The notes under the pieces: model-generated
The model's input: the letters and a program-made list of their open reading frames with translations, nothing else
Database searches by the model: none
Told to the model about the DNA's origin: nothing
Part shown: positions 13,506 to 21,230 of the stretch, one piece after another
Layout of the letters: each line of letters starts with the position of its first letter
Position numbering within the stretch: position 1 is the first letter of the stretch
NCBI GenBank assembly: GCA_964529265.1
Contig: CAZGVW010000230.1
Span: 1 to 21,234, forward strand
Length of the DNA: 21,234 bases
Reading direction: 5' to 3'
Source: CAZGVW01 sp964529265
GTDB taxonomy: Bacteria > Planctomycetota > Phycisphaerae > Phycisphaerales > UBA1924
Position numbers and translations under genes: made by a program

Positions 13506-14640
13506 CTACGCCGAGGCCTTCATCGCCGCGTCCGCCTGCGCGCGACGTCGCCGCTTGAGTTCCGCGTCCACGAAGTCGTCCAGGTGCCCGTCGAGCACCG
13601 TCTGTGGGTTGCCCACCTCGTGGCCCGTGCGGTGGTCCTTCACGCGATTGTCGTAGATCACGTACGAGCGGATCTGCGTCCCCCAGCCGCGCTCCACCGC
13701 GCCGCCGGTCGCCTCCGCCAGCTCGCGCTCGCGCTTCTCTTCCTCGATCTGCTCCAGTTTCGCCATGAGCACCGCCATCGCCTGCTTGCGGTTCTGCGGC
13801 TGCTCACGATACGTGCTCGCCACCACCATGATCCCCGTCGGGATGTGCACCAAACGCACCGCGCTCGCCACCTTGTTCACGTTCTGCCCGCCCGGGCCCG
13901 ACGCCCGCACGAACGGCGTGATCTCCAGGTCTTTCTCAGGAATCTCGAGCGCCGTTTCCTCGAACTCCGGTGTCACGTCCACCGTGGCGAAACTCGTCTG
14001 CCGCTTGCCCTGCGCGTTGAACGGGCTCACCCGCGCCAGCCGGTGCGTGCCGCGCTCACACGAGAGCATTCCATACGCGAACGGCCCGCTCACCTTGAGC
14101 GTCACCGAATCCACGCCCACTTCCGTGCCCGGCTGGTTCGCCAGCTCCTCGATCTTCCACTCCGGGTGGCGATCGAACCATTTCAGGTACATCCGGAACA
14201 GCATCTCGGCCCAGTCGTTGGCCTCAGTGCCGCCGTCGCCCGCCGAGATCGAGACGAACGCGTTGCGATGATCGTGCTTGCCCGAAAGCAGCGACTGCAT
14301 CTCGATCCGCTCCATGCGGCCCGAGAGATCGTGCAACTGCGTGTCCGCTTCCGCGAGCAGTTCCTTGTCGCCCGATTCCTTCGCCAGCTGATACGCGACC
14401 CGTGCGTCCTCGAACTCGCTCTGCCACGCCTGAATCGGCGCAACCTGGGCCTTGACCGCCTTCATCTCTCCGACGGTCTTCCGCGCCGTATCCGGCTTGT
14501 CCCAGAAATCGGCCGACTCCATCCGCTTCTCGAGGTCGGCCAACCTCGACACTTTCGCGTCGTAGTTAAAGAGAGTCGCGGATGGTCAAGATCCGCGCCT
14601 CGAGGTCGTTGATCACGGGCTGGTGCGAGTCATAGTGCAT
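13506..14640 (-). CDS. prfB: Peptide chain release factor 2, via programmed +1 frameshift
   Basis: RF2 recognises UGA and UAA and triggers peptide release on the ribosome. Frame 1 opens at ATG 14640 (MHYDSHQPVINDLEARILTI), runs 24 codons to CTT and meets TAA at 14568-14566. Skipping one base gives NYDAKVSRLADLEKRM and continues to the stop at 13506, for a 377-residue product. In that numbering the codon-recognition tripeptide SPF falls at 205-207 and the catalytic GGQ at 250-252, the same positions as in E. coli RF2, which strongly supports the shifted reading. The main frame alone could only begin at GTG 14552 and would lack the conserved opening. The slip site CTT-TAA-C has TAA where the standard site has TGA, and no AGGGGG-like stimulator lies just before it. 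A TATACT box ends seven bases before the ATG, so the mRNA may be leaderless. Confidence 0.93.
14565..14571 (-). other. prfB: Programmed +1 frameshift site CTT TAA C of prfB
   Basis: Minus-strand CTT (14571-14569), TAA stop (14568-14566), then C. A +1 slip reads CTT then AAC (14567-14565). It is codon 24-25, matching the position of the known prfB autoregulatory shift (stop near codon 26 in E. coli). The stop here is UAA, not UGA. Confidence 0.85.
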
Positions 14641-14647
14641 GGGGCCG

Positions 14648-14653
14648 AGTATA
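14648..14653 (-). promoter_or_regulatory. Possible -10 element TATACT of prfB
   Basis: On the minus strand TATACT matches the consensus at five of six positions and ends seven bases before the prfB ATG. No -35 is evident. It implies a leaderless or near-leaderless transcript. Confidence 0.4.
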
Positions 14654-14795
14654 GGGACCTCGACCATCCTCAGCGGCGGGCCGAAGTCGCGCCCATCCCG
14701 GGTCGCCCGGACGCCGCGAAGAATTTCCTCCCATTTCGCGCAAAATCCTCTCCGCCGCGGCGTTCCGGGGTGAATCGCGGCGCCATCCGCCGCCC

Positions 14796-14802
14796 AAAGG
14801 AG
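14796..14802 (+). promoter_or_regulatory. Strong ribosome binding site AAAGGAG
   Basis: Five bases before ATG 14808. It contrasts with the lack of any such site before prfB and the FKBP gene. Confidence 0.7.
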
Positions 14803-14807
14803 CCCCC

Positions 14808-16073
14808 ATGCGACGAACCTCCCTCCACGCCACGCTCATCGCCGTCCTCGCCGCGATGCTCACCGCCACACTCGCGCCCGCCGCAGTCGGCCAGTCCGGC
14901 CGGACAACCGGGGGCGGGGGCGGGGGCGCCGTCGGCTCAGCCCGCCTCTCCGAGCGCGATCCCCTCCTCATCGATGTCGATTTCCCAGGCGGCACGCTCC
15001 AGCAGTACAGCGACGCCATCCTCGCCGCGACAGATCAGGTCACCATCGTCTGCACACCCCCCGCCGCGAAGGCGCCCCTCCAGCCCATCTCCCTCCGCGG
15101 CGTCACGTTCGCGCAGGCGCTCGAAATCCCCGCCGCACTCACGCCCGGCGTCGAAGTGGATATCTCGCGCTCACAGGTCGTCCGGGAGGGTGTGGGGAAA
15201 GATCACATCACCTCCGCCACCGTCGCCATGTACTCCATCAACCTCGCCGAGGCCGCGGCCATCGCCGAGCGCCCGGCCCCGCCCCTCGTCTTCGATCTCG
15301 ATTTCCCCGGCGGCACAGCCGCGGCCTTCGTCGCCGCCGTCCGCAAGGCCCTCCCCTCCGCCAACGTCGCCGTAGACGCCGCCGCCGAGCGCTTCACCAT
15401 CCCGCCCGCCCAGTTCCGCGCCGTCACGCTCCAGGGCGCGCTCGATCTCCTGAACAGTCGGACACTCAGCGACGACGCCGGCTGGGCGAAGATGTCCGTA
15501 AAGCGGCTCGATGGCAACGTCGGCTTCCACGTCGATGTGGAGGAGGCTTCGCAGGAGGCCCGTCACCGCGTCTGGAGCCTCGCCAACGTCCTCGGCGATG
15601 ACATCCGCCCCGAAGACGCCCTCTCCGCCGTGCAGGCCGCGATGAGCCTCTTCCGCAAGCCCGCCGAACTCAAGTACCACCCCGAAACCAACCTCCTCAT
15701 CGCCCGCGGCACGGAGGCCCAACTCGATCTCATCAACACCACGCTCGATCAAGCCGCCGAAACCGCCCACCAGCGCGGCTCGATGAACGAGCAGCGCCGC
15801 GAGGAACTTCAGCATCTCGAACTCCAGGCCCGCATGGTCGAAGCCCGCATGAACGTCGCGGCCCAGCGCCTCGACATCTTCCGCAAGGCCCTCGATCGCA
15901 TGCAGCAGCAGGTTGAGACCGGCGCCGCGCCGCAGGAGTTCCTCGACGAAGCGAAACTCAAAGCCGCGCAGGCCGAAGCCGACTTCATCGAAGCACAGGC
16001 CCAACTCCAGATGACCCTCACCTCCATCGATTCCATTCAGAAGCGCATCAAGAAGAATGAGGACGCACGGTGA
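14808..16073 (+). CDS. Exported protein with secretin/STN-like repeats and C-terminal coiled coil
   Basis: A 421-residue exported protein of unknown function. The signal peptide (MRRTSLHATLIAVLAAMLTATLAPAAVG) is followed by a Gly-rich linker. Two related blocks begin LLIDVDFPGGTLQQYSDAIL (about residue 53) and LVFDLDFPGGTAAAFVAAV (about 161); each looks like a short secretin/TonB N-terminal (STN, N0/N1-like) domain, including ITLQGALDLLNS-type helices. A segment at about 270-300 (AELKYHPETNLLIARGTEAQLDLINTTLDQ) resembles a secretin N-domain end. The last 100 residues are charged, heptad-rich and without Pro, a predicted coiled coil. There is no secretin pore domain. The strong AAAGGAG at 14796-14802, five bases before the ATG, fixes the start. 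It is the first gene of a run with a sigma factor and a possible anti-sigma factor. Confidence 0.7.
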   Translation: MRRTSLHATLIAVLAAMLTATLAPAAVGQSGRTTGGGGGGAVGSARLSERDPLLIDVDFPGGTLQQYSDAILAATDQVTIVCTPPAAKAPLQPISLRGVTFAQALEIPAALTPGVEVDISRSQVVREGVGKDHITSATVAMYSINLAEAAAIAERPAPPLVFDLDFPGGTAAAFVAAVRKALPSANVAVDAAAERFTIPPAQFRAVTLQGALDLLNSRTLSDDAGWAKMSVKRLDGNVGFHVDVEEASQEARHRVWSLANVLGDDIRPEDALSAVQAAMSLFRKPAELKYHPETNLLIARGTEAQLDLINTTLDQAAETAHQRGSMNEQRREELQHLELQARMVEARMNVAAQRLDIFRKALDRMQQQVETGAAPQEFLDEAKLKAAQAEADFIEAQAQLQMTLTSIDSIQKRIKKNEDAR

Positions 16074-16127
16074 CGACATCCCGCTGCGGCCGCGGGCGGG
16101 CGCTTGTTCCCGCCGCGCACGCCGGGG

Positions 16128-16775
16128 ATGCTGGATGCAATGGCGCATGACACGCGCTCTTCCGCGCCCCCGCCCCGACCGGCGGTCGAGCGGCCCGCCC
16201 CGCCCAGCGCGGCGCCGCTCGACGTCGCGCGCCTCACAACCGCCGCCCGCGCCGGCGATCCCGACGCCTTCGCCGCCATCTACACCGCCCGCTTCGACTA
16301 CACACTCGCCCTCGCCCGCCGCTTCTCCGGCCTCGACGAATCCTCCTGCCTCGACATCGTGCAGAACGCCATGATCCGCGCTATCCGACGAATGAAGCCC
16401 CTGCCCGATCCCGCCGCGCTCGACGCCTGGCTCGCGCGCCTCGTGCGCAGCGCCGCCTACGACCACCTCCGCCGCGAATCCCGCCGCCGCAGGCGCGAAA
16501 TCGCCGCCGCGGAGGCCTCATCGGCGAACGCCGCCGCCGCTCCCACCTCCGCGCCGCGCACCGAATCCCTCGACGATCGCCTCGCCTGGCTCCGCTCCGA
16601 ACTCGCCGCCTTCGATCGCCTCACCGCGGAACTCCTCGATATGCGCTTCCGCGCCGGCATGACGCTCGACGCCATCGCCCGCCGCGCCGGCATGAAGCCC
16701 GGCGCCGTCCACGGCCGCATCACGCGCGCCCTCGACGACCTCCGCGCCCGCAGCGAGGAGGACCCCCATGACTGA
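16128..16775 (+). CDS. ECF-type RNA polymerase sigma factor
   Basis: A 215-residue sigma-70 family protein with only regions 2 and 4. Region 2: about 41-90 (AGDPDAFAAIYTARFDYTLALARRF, then CLDIVQNAMIRAIRRM), continuing AWLARLVRSAAYDHLRRESRRRRRE. A flexible Ala-rich linker at about 125-145 leads to region 4, about 165-208 (LTAELLDMRFRAGMTLDAIARRAGMKPGAVHGRITRALDDLRA), whose HTH is clear. ATG 16128 or ATG 16140 are both plausible starts; TTG 16104 is possible but adds little. It begins 54 bases after the secretin-like gene. Its last eight bases overlap the next gene, the arrangement usual for a sigma/anti-sigma pair. The target promoters are unknown. Confidence 0.85.
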   Translation: MLDAMAHDTRSSAPPPRPAVERPAPPSAAPLDVARLTTAARAGDPDAFAAIYTARFDYTLALARRFSGLDESSCLDIVQNAMIRAIRRMKPLPDPAALDAWLARLVRSAAYDHLRRESRRRRREIAAAEASSANAAAAPTSAPRTESLDDRLAWLRSELAAFDRLTAELLDMRFRAGMTLDAIARRAGMKPGAVHGRITRALDDLRARSEEDPHD

Positions 16776-17322
16776 CCCGCGCTTCACCTCAGCCGATTTC
16801 GATCAACCCCTCAGCGATCGCGCCCGCCAACACCGCGACGCCCTGCTCCCCATCCTCCGCGACGAAGTCGTGCGCAGCGCCCGCCGCCGCGCCCACCGCC
16901 GCATCGGCGCCGCCGTCGCCGCGGCGGCGCTCCTCCTCGCCGCCACCACGCTCATGCTCCGCACTGCGCCCGCGCCGCACACACCGCCCACGGGCCCGAT
17001 CGCCCAAGGCCCGGGCGATACGACGTCACCCACGCCTCCCGGCGCCGTCGTCGATGCGCCACCTCCGCCGATTGAACCACCGCGCCGCTCCACACTCGCG
17101 CCCTCGATCACACTCGTCAGCACCGATCACGCCGCGCTCGATTCCATCACCGTCCGCGCCCCGCTCCAGCGCGAAGGCCTCATCCTCACCGACGACCAAC
17201 TCCTCGATCTCCTCACCGAACTCGGCCGGCCCGGCGGCATCATCCGAACCGAAGGCAAGGCCTGGGTCACCTCCGCCGCGGCAAACCCCGCGCCCGACGT
17301 GACGCCGCCCCCCGCGCTGTAG
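16768..17322 (+). CDS. Single-span membrane protein, candidate anti-sigma factor
   Basis: A 184-residue protein whose ATG overlaps the sigma-factor stop region by eight bases, so it is translationally coupled to it. The N-terminal 45 residues are cytoplasmic-type and highly charged (LSDRARQHRDALLPILRDEVVRSARRRAHRR), followed by one span at about 47-65 (IGAAVAAAALLLAATTLML), a Pro-rich linker and an extracytoplasmic domain of about 80 residues. The layout fits an anti-sigma factor or sigma-linked sensor. It has no HxxxCxxC zinc anti-sigma motif, so the assignment rests on position and topology. Confidence 0.65.
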   Translation: MTDPRFTSADFDQPLSDRARQHRDALLPILRDEVVRSARRRAHRRIGAAVAAAALLLAATTLMLRTAPAPHTPPTGPIAQGPGDTTSPTPPGAVVDAPPPPIEPPRRSTLAPSITLVSTDHAALDSITVRAPLQREGLILTDDQLLDLLTELGRPGGIIRTEGKAWVTSAAANPAPDVTPPPAL

Positions 17323-17393
17323 GAGTTGCAGCAGCGCGAACACCGAACACCATGCTTCCGCGCGCCGGCAGTCAGGCGAACCGCGACCACCAA

Positions 17394-17441
17394 CTGGGGG
17401 ATTCCGGGGGAAACACAACCAGCATCAAGGTGAATCCCCAG
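17394..17441. repeat. Inverted repeat CTGGGGGATTC ... GAATCCCCAG
   Basis: Arms 17394-17404 and 17432-17441 pair over ten bases with one bulged G, separated by 27 bases. A T-containing stretch follows but no clean T-run. It could be a transcript end for the sigma operon or a structured leader element. Confidence 0.45.
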
Positions 17442-17718
17442 CGCTTTCCACGCTTTTCACTTGCCTCGCCTTCCGCGCCCTGATACACGCGAAAGAAGAG
17501 GCGCTGCGCTCGATCGCGCAGCCCCGCGGCGGTGGAAGTGTGCGGCAGGTTCGGCAGAAGCCGCCGCGTTCGTGCAATCAGAGAGTCTGTGCTCCATCGA
17601 CCGCGCAGCGGGGTCCGAAGGTTGTGGGTGCGCGCCAGGTCGGGGCGGGATTCCCCGCTGTTGTCCCCGCGCGCCCCGCCGCGACGGTCGCGATCGGTGC
17701 GCGCACGATCAGAGAATC

Positions 17719-17724
17719 AGGAGG
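17719..17724 (+). promoter_or_regulatory. Ribosome binding site AGGAGG for the dockerin protein
   Basis: A perfect AGGAGG seven bases before ATG 17732. It selects this start, whose product opens with a normal signal peptide, over in-frame extensions back to 17540. Confidence 0.8.
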
Positions 17725-17731
17725 CTTGACC

Positions 17732-19066
17732 ATGAAGCTCGTTTCGATTGCAGGGCGATCAGCGTCCCTCACCTCGTGCAACACGCCGCTCCGCGCCGCC
17801 GCCCTCGCCTTCGCCTGCGGCGCAGCGCTCACAGCGTCCAACGCCCTCGCCTGCATCACCGTGTGCGTCGATTTCGATCGCCCCTGCCCGCCCAACGGAT
17901 ACAACGACGAGGGCGATTGCACCAACCACCAGCCGCCCTTCGATTGCGACACCGATGGAGACGGCACGGACGACGCGTGGTGCTCACCCATCACCCTCCC
18001 CAACCCCGGCGGCGGCCCCAACTTCCCCACCACCGATTCCTGCGGCAACATGCTCTCCCTGCCCTGCATCCCCGATCCCGCCGGCCCCGGCAAGGGCGGC
18101 GATCACTATCGCCCAACGTGGAAGAAACCGGGAGAAAGGGGCCCCGGAACCGAACTCGGCCGCTGCCTCTATCCCTGCGGACGCAACACCTGGAAAGTCG
18201 GCATGTGCGACACCAACGGCGACGGCACGCCCGACAAGTTCATGAACAGCAAGTGGACCACCGAAGACTACGAAGACTCCGACGGCGACGGCGAGTGGGA
18301 CACGCCCACAGGCACGAAGAAGACGTTCTGCGTTGATATCGAAGCCGCGGTCCAGGTCGCGGAGCGCTCAACGCGCGAAGCCCCGGTCGTCATCGTCGCC
18401 TCCGAGTACCGAAATCCCGATCAGCCCGAACTCGGGCACGTCGTCACCGGCGTCGCGCTCGTATACGAATACCGCATCAGCCTCGGAGATATCGTCGTCG
18501 ATGACTGCCCGGTCGGCACGCCCCATGACCACGCCACGACCGCCATGGCCGCGGGCATGAATCAGAGCGTCGAAGTCGCCGAAGACGTCGCCACCCGCGC
18601 CGAACTCGAAGCCGCCGACTCCGGCGCACGGAACGAAGAGGGCCGCATCATCCGCTTCAGCGGCGTGGTGCGCAACATCGATTCGGTCCCGCACGACTAC
18701 ACCGTGTCCTTCCGCACGGTCAACCTCGATGCGCCCACCGAGCCCATGCATTTCACCATCGCGCCCGGCGGATTCGCCACCTTCGAAGTCCTGGGAACCG
18801 AACTCGTGATGGGCCGCAGCGCGCTCGCCGCGATCGCCCACTCCGATCTCGTTCACCCCGACGACCCCGTCGTCCTCGTCGCGCAGTCCGCCGCAACCCT
18901 CCTCGACGGCGATGTGAACCTCGACGGCGTTGTGGATTCCTCCGACCTCGGCGCCCTCCTCGCCGCGTGGGGCCAGGCCGGCGTCGGCCTCGCCTCCGAC
19001 CTCAACAACGACGACATCGTCAACTCCAGCGACCTCGGCATCCTCCTCGGCGCCTGGACGCGCTGA
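17732..19066 (+). CDS. Secreted cysteine-rich protein with dockerin-like C-terminus
   Basis: A 444-residue exported protein. The signal peptide ends near ASNALA-C (about residue 40). The N-terminal half is Cys-rich and carries three Asp-rich calcium loops, DTDGDGTDD (about 73), DTNGDGTPD (about 160) and DSDGDGEWD (about 182), of the thrombospondin-3 type. The middle half (about 215-385) is a beta-rich domain with VVIVASEYRNPD and RFSGVVRNIDSVPHDYTVSF. The last 53 residues are a dockerin-like pair, GDVNLDGVVDSSDLGALLAAWG and SDLNNDDIVNSSDLGILLGAWT, both with calcium-binding Asp/Asn positions. In planctomycetes such tails are common on exported proteins and are thought to anchor or sort them at the cell surface; they need not imply a cellulosome. 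No catalytic domain is recognised. It is monocistronic, with its own AGGAGG site and a terminator at 19101. Confidence 0.85.
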   Translation: MKLVSIAGRSASLTSCNTPLRAAALAFACGAALTASNALACITVCVDFDRPCPPNGYNDEGDCTNHQPPFDCDTDGDGTDDAWCSPITLPNPGGGPNFPTTDSCGNMLSLPCIPDPAGPGKGGDHYRPTWKKPGERGPGTELGRCLYPCGRNTWKVGMCDTNGDGTPDKFMNSKWTTEDYEDSDGDGEWDTPTGTKKTFCVDIEAAVQVAERSTREAPVVIVASEYRNPDQPELGHVVTGVALVYEYRISLGDIVVDDCPVGTPHDHATTAMAAGMNQSVEVAEDVATRAELEAADSGARNEEGRIIRFSGVVRNIDSVPHDYTVSFRTVNLDAPTEPMHFTIAPGGFATFEVLGTELVMGRSALAAIAHSDLVHPDDPVVLVAQSAATLLDGDVNLDGVVDSSDLGALLAAWGQAGVGLASDLNNDDIVNSSDLGILLGAWTR

Positions 19067-19100
19067 CCCCCGTCGCCTCTCCAACATTTCCCCCCGGAAG

Positions 19101-19139
19101 CCCCCGCCCGCGCCCCGCGCGAGGCGGGGGTTTTCTTTC
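19101..19139 (+). terminator. Rho-independent terminator
   Basis: CCCCCGCC (19101-19108) pairs with GGCGGGGG (19123-19130), with an inner CGCG/CGCG stem, then TTTTCTTTC. It lies 34 bases after the dockerin protein stop. On the minus strand there is no T-run. Confidence 0.85.
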
Positions 19140-19157
19140 AGCCTGGGCTTCGCCGCC

Positions 19158-20423
19158 TCACCGCAGCCCCCCCACAAACTCCCCGACCCGCTTCATCCCC
19201 TCCTCGATCTGCGCCTCCGAGCACGCGAAACTGAACCGCAGGCACCGCACCCCGCAACCCAGGAAATCCTCCCCCGGCACCGCCGCCACGTGCGCCTCCT
19301 CCAGCAGAGCGCCCGCGAACTCCGCCGCCGTGCGCAGCGGCCGCTCACCCTTCGCCCGCTTCCCCCCGCTCTTCCCAAAGTGCGCCGAAACATCCGGAAA
19401 CACGTAAAACGCCCCCGTCGGCCGCGGCGACACAAACCCCGGAATCCGCGACATCAGGTCGTGAATCAACCTCCCTCGCCGCTCGAACGCCGCGCGCATC
19501 CGCTCCACGTCCTCCGCGCACTCATTCAGAGCCACCGCAATCGCCGGATGGCAGAACGAGGTCACGCTCGTCGTCATCTGGCTCTGCAGCGTCGCCATCG
19601 CGCCCGCCACCTTCAGCCCGAACGCCCCCGACCCCGCCGCATACCCGATCCGCCACCCCGTCATCGCATACGCCTTGCTCAGCCCGATCACCGTGATCAC
19701 GCGCTCCGCGATCTCCGGCATGCTCCCGATCGAGAAGTGCGGGATCCCCCCGAAAATGATCTTCTCATAGATCTCGTCGCTCACCACCACCAGGTCCGGC
19801 GCCACGCCCTCCGCGGCTTTCTGCACCACCCGCCCCAGCGCCCGCAACTCATCCGGTGTGTACATCGTCCCGCACGGATTGCTCGGCGAGTTCAGCACCA
19901 GAACCCGCGACCGCGCCGTGATCGCCTCCTCCAGCATCCGCGGCGTCATCTTGAAATCGCCCCTCGCGTCCGTCGGAATCTCCACGATCCGCCCGCCCGC
20001 CAACTCCGCCTGCGGCGCGTAACTCACCCACGCCGGCGTTGGCAGCAGCACGTCCCACGGCTTCTCGCCGCCCGCGCCGGCCGGGTCCAGCAGCGACTGA
20101 AAGATCAAGTACAGCGATTGCTTCCCGCCCGCCGACACCACCACGTGGTTCGGCGTCACGTTCGGAAGCCCGTTCTCCTTCGACAGCTTCGCCGCGATCG
20201 CCGCCCGCGCCGCCAACTCCCCCGGCACCGCGGCATACCCCGTCTTCCCCTCCTCCAGCGCCCGGATCGCCGCCTGCTTGATCCGCGCCGGAGTGTCGAA
20301 ATCCGGCTCCCCGGCCGCGAACGACAGCACATCCACCCCCGCCGCCTTGAGCTCCCGCGCCTTCAGCGTCACCGCCAGCGTGGACGACGGCCGAATCATC
20401 TCCATCCGCTTCGAAAGTCGCAT
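19158..20423 (-). CDS. Pyridoxal-phosphate aminotransferase, AspB type
   Basis: Class I aminotransferase of about 421 residues that moves an amino group between an amino acid and a 2-oxo acid, most likely aspartate/2-oxoglutarate. From ATG 20423: FAAGEPDFDTP (substrate and phosphate region), GKTGYAAVPGELAAR, VSAGGKQSLYLIF (cofactor phosphate loop), NSPSNPCGTMY (Asn182), DEIYE (Asp216), and the Schiff-base lysine in SKAYAMTGWRIGY (Lys250). The later arginine motif RFSFA is in the tail. Catalytic residues are all present. It belongs to the Ib/AspB subgroup also used for prephenate or other substrates, so exact specificity is open. An upstream in-frame extension to 20780 overlaps the AbiEi-like gene and is rejected. 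It lies 124 bases downstream of that gene, with a nested palindrome between. Confidence 0.9.
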   Translation of the reverse strand: MRLSKRMEMIRPSSTLAVTLKARELKAAGVDVLSFAAGEPDFDTPARIKQAAIRALEEGKTGYAAVPGELAARAAIAAKLSKENGLPNVTPNHVVVSAGGKQSLYLIFQSLLDPAGAGGEKPWDVLLPTPAWVSYAPQAELAGGRIVEIPTDARGDFKMTPRMLEEAITARSRVLVLNSPSNPCGTMYTPDELRALGRVVQKAAEGVAPDLVVVSDEIYEKIIFGGIPHFSIGSMPEIAERVITVIGLSKAYAMTGWRIGYAAGSGAFGLKVAGAMATLQSQMTTSVTSFCHPAIAVALNECAEDVERMRAAFERRGRLIHDLMSRIPGFVSPRPTGAFYVFPDVSAHFGKSGGKRAKGERPLRTAAEFAGALLEEAHVAAVPGEDFLGCGVRCLRFSFACSEAQIEEGMKRVGEFVGGLR

Positions 20424-20479
20424 GGCGGAAAAGGTACCCGGACCTCCGCTTCCGCGCAGCGCCGCCTCCCGGGGGTGAA

Positions 20480-20534
20480 TCACCGCACGATCTGCGGTGA
20501 TTGGAGGGCGCAATCGCCGCAGACCGTGCGGTGA
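20480..20534. repeat. Nested palindrome between aminotransferase and AbiEi-like genes
   Basis: Left arm 20480-20503 and right arm 20511-20534 are reverse complements at 22 of 24 positions around a 7-base centre. Each arm is itself a hairpin (ATCACCGCA/TGCGGTGAT on the left, CCGCA/TGCGG on the right). There is no T-run. It lies 13 bases beyond the AbiEi-like stop and 56 bases upstream of the aminotransferase start, and could be a transcript end, a REP-type element or a regulatory site. Confidence 0.7.
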
Positions 20535-20547
20535 ATAGCGGGCGCGC

Positions 20548-21183
20548 TCAGAACGGGCCGAGCGTCGCCTCGATGTACGGCGCCATGACCCTCCGGACCC
20601 GGTCGATGTCCGCGAATCGAAGGAGGTCGTCCATGCTGAATCGCCTCGATCGGAGGCAGTTCTGCAGCCCTTCGATCGCAACGTCGGTTCCGATCGCGTT
20701 GCGGAACTTGAAGCAGTCCGCGACGGTCTTCGGCAGGCTGAAGATGCGCACCGATGCGCCGCCGATGTCGTGTTCCTCAACGCCCTCCGTCAGAGACGCC
20801 CCGCCGAAGCGATAGACCCGGATCGGAGGGTGATCGAGCTTCGGCGTCCGCGCCCCCGGCGCGAGCGCGAGGTCCACCCTGTGCGGTATCTGCGTCGTGG
20901 CGCCGTGGAACGCGAGTGCTGAGATCAGACACACGATGGCCGCCGGCGCCTTCGCGGCGACGACGGCAAGATCTGGGTCCCCGATCCCTTCAGAATCCAC
21001 CAGTTGGTGCACCCCGCGGCTCACCCGGATGAGCAGGCCCGCCTCCCGCATCGCGGCAAGCGTCCTCGGATGAACTCCGGCCGCCTGGGCCTGCCCGGTC
21101 CGGACCGTGCCCCCAGCCTCTCGGAAGACCCTCTCAGCCCTCTGGATCGGGGATATTCTCGGGCTTGAACGGTTCTTCTTCAT
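20548..21183 (-). CDS. AbiEi-family antitoxin-like transcriptional regulator
   Basis: A 211-residue protein of the AbiEi type, the antitoxin of type IV abortive-infection modules that represses its own operon. It has an N-terminal winged helix (about 13-62: PIQRAERVFREAGGTVRTGQ, GVHPRTLAAMREAGLLIRVSRGVHQLV) followed by the AbiEi C-terminal domain with ISALAFHGATTQIPHRVDLAL and FSLPKTVADCFKFRNAIGTDVAIEGLQ, both typical of the family. The AbiEii nucleotidyltransferase toxin normally follows immediately; here the downstream gene is an aminotransferase. It is therefore an orphan antitoxin, or the toxin gene lies elsewhere, possibly beyond the window on the upstream side. The start at ATG 21183 touches the edge of a large palindromic operator, consistent with autoregulation. 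Confidence 0.8.
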   Translation of the reverse strand: MKKNRSSPRISPIQRAERVFREAGGTVRTGQAQAAGVHPRTLAAMREAGLLIRVSRGVHQLVDSEGIGDPDLAVVAAKAPAAIVCLISALAFHGATTQIPHRVDLALAPGARTPKLDHPPIRVYRFGGASLTEGVEEHDIGGASVRIFSLPKTVADCFKFRNAIGTDVAIEGLQNCLRSRRFSMDDLLRFADIDRVRRVMAPYIEATLGPF

Positions 21184-21230
21184 GGATCAAATCGCCAATA
21201 GATATCGACAAGTATAGGCGATAAGATCCA
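21183..21230 (-). promoter_or_regulatory. Palindromic operator/promoter of the AbiEi-like gene
   Basis: Eighteen-base arms at 21183-21200 and 21213-21230 match as inverted repeats at 15 of 18 positions (TGGATC, then ATCGCC-N-ATA), separated by 12 bases. On the minus strand a -10-like TATACT (21216-21211) lies across one arm; its -35 would fall at or beyond the window end. AbiEi proteins are known to repress by binding inverted repeats in their promoter, so this is the likely autoregulatory site. Confidence 0.7.

Larger units (their letters stand above)
17323..17731 (+). other. Intergenic region, no gene supported
   Basis: About 409 bases between the possible anti-sigma gene and the dockerin protein. 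It contains one inverted repeat (17394-17441), described separately, and probably the promoter for the downstream gene. A weak TTGCCT/TACACG pair after 17461 is not convincing. Frames that remain open here are low-complexity and do not look coding. Confidence 0.5.

Noticed and set aside
9700..13600. A dif site in the zone where base bias changes
   Set aside because: By eye no 28-base sequence resembling the dif consensus (two Xer arms around a 6-base centre) was found; a divergent site cannot be excluded.
15171..16466. Minus-strand open frame of 431 codons
   Set aside because: Gly/Glu/Val-rich antisense shadow crossing two plus-strand genes, one a clear sigma factor.
18930..20534. Plus-strand open frame of 534 codons
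   Set aside because: It is antisense to the aminotransferase and crosses a strong terminator; the product is Arg/Pro/His-rich.
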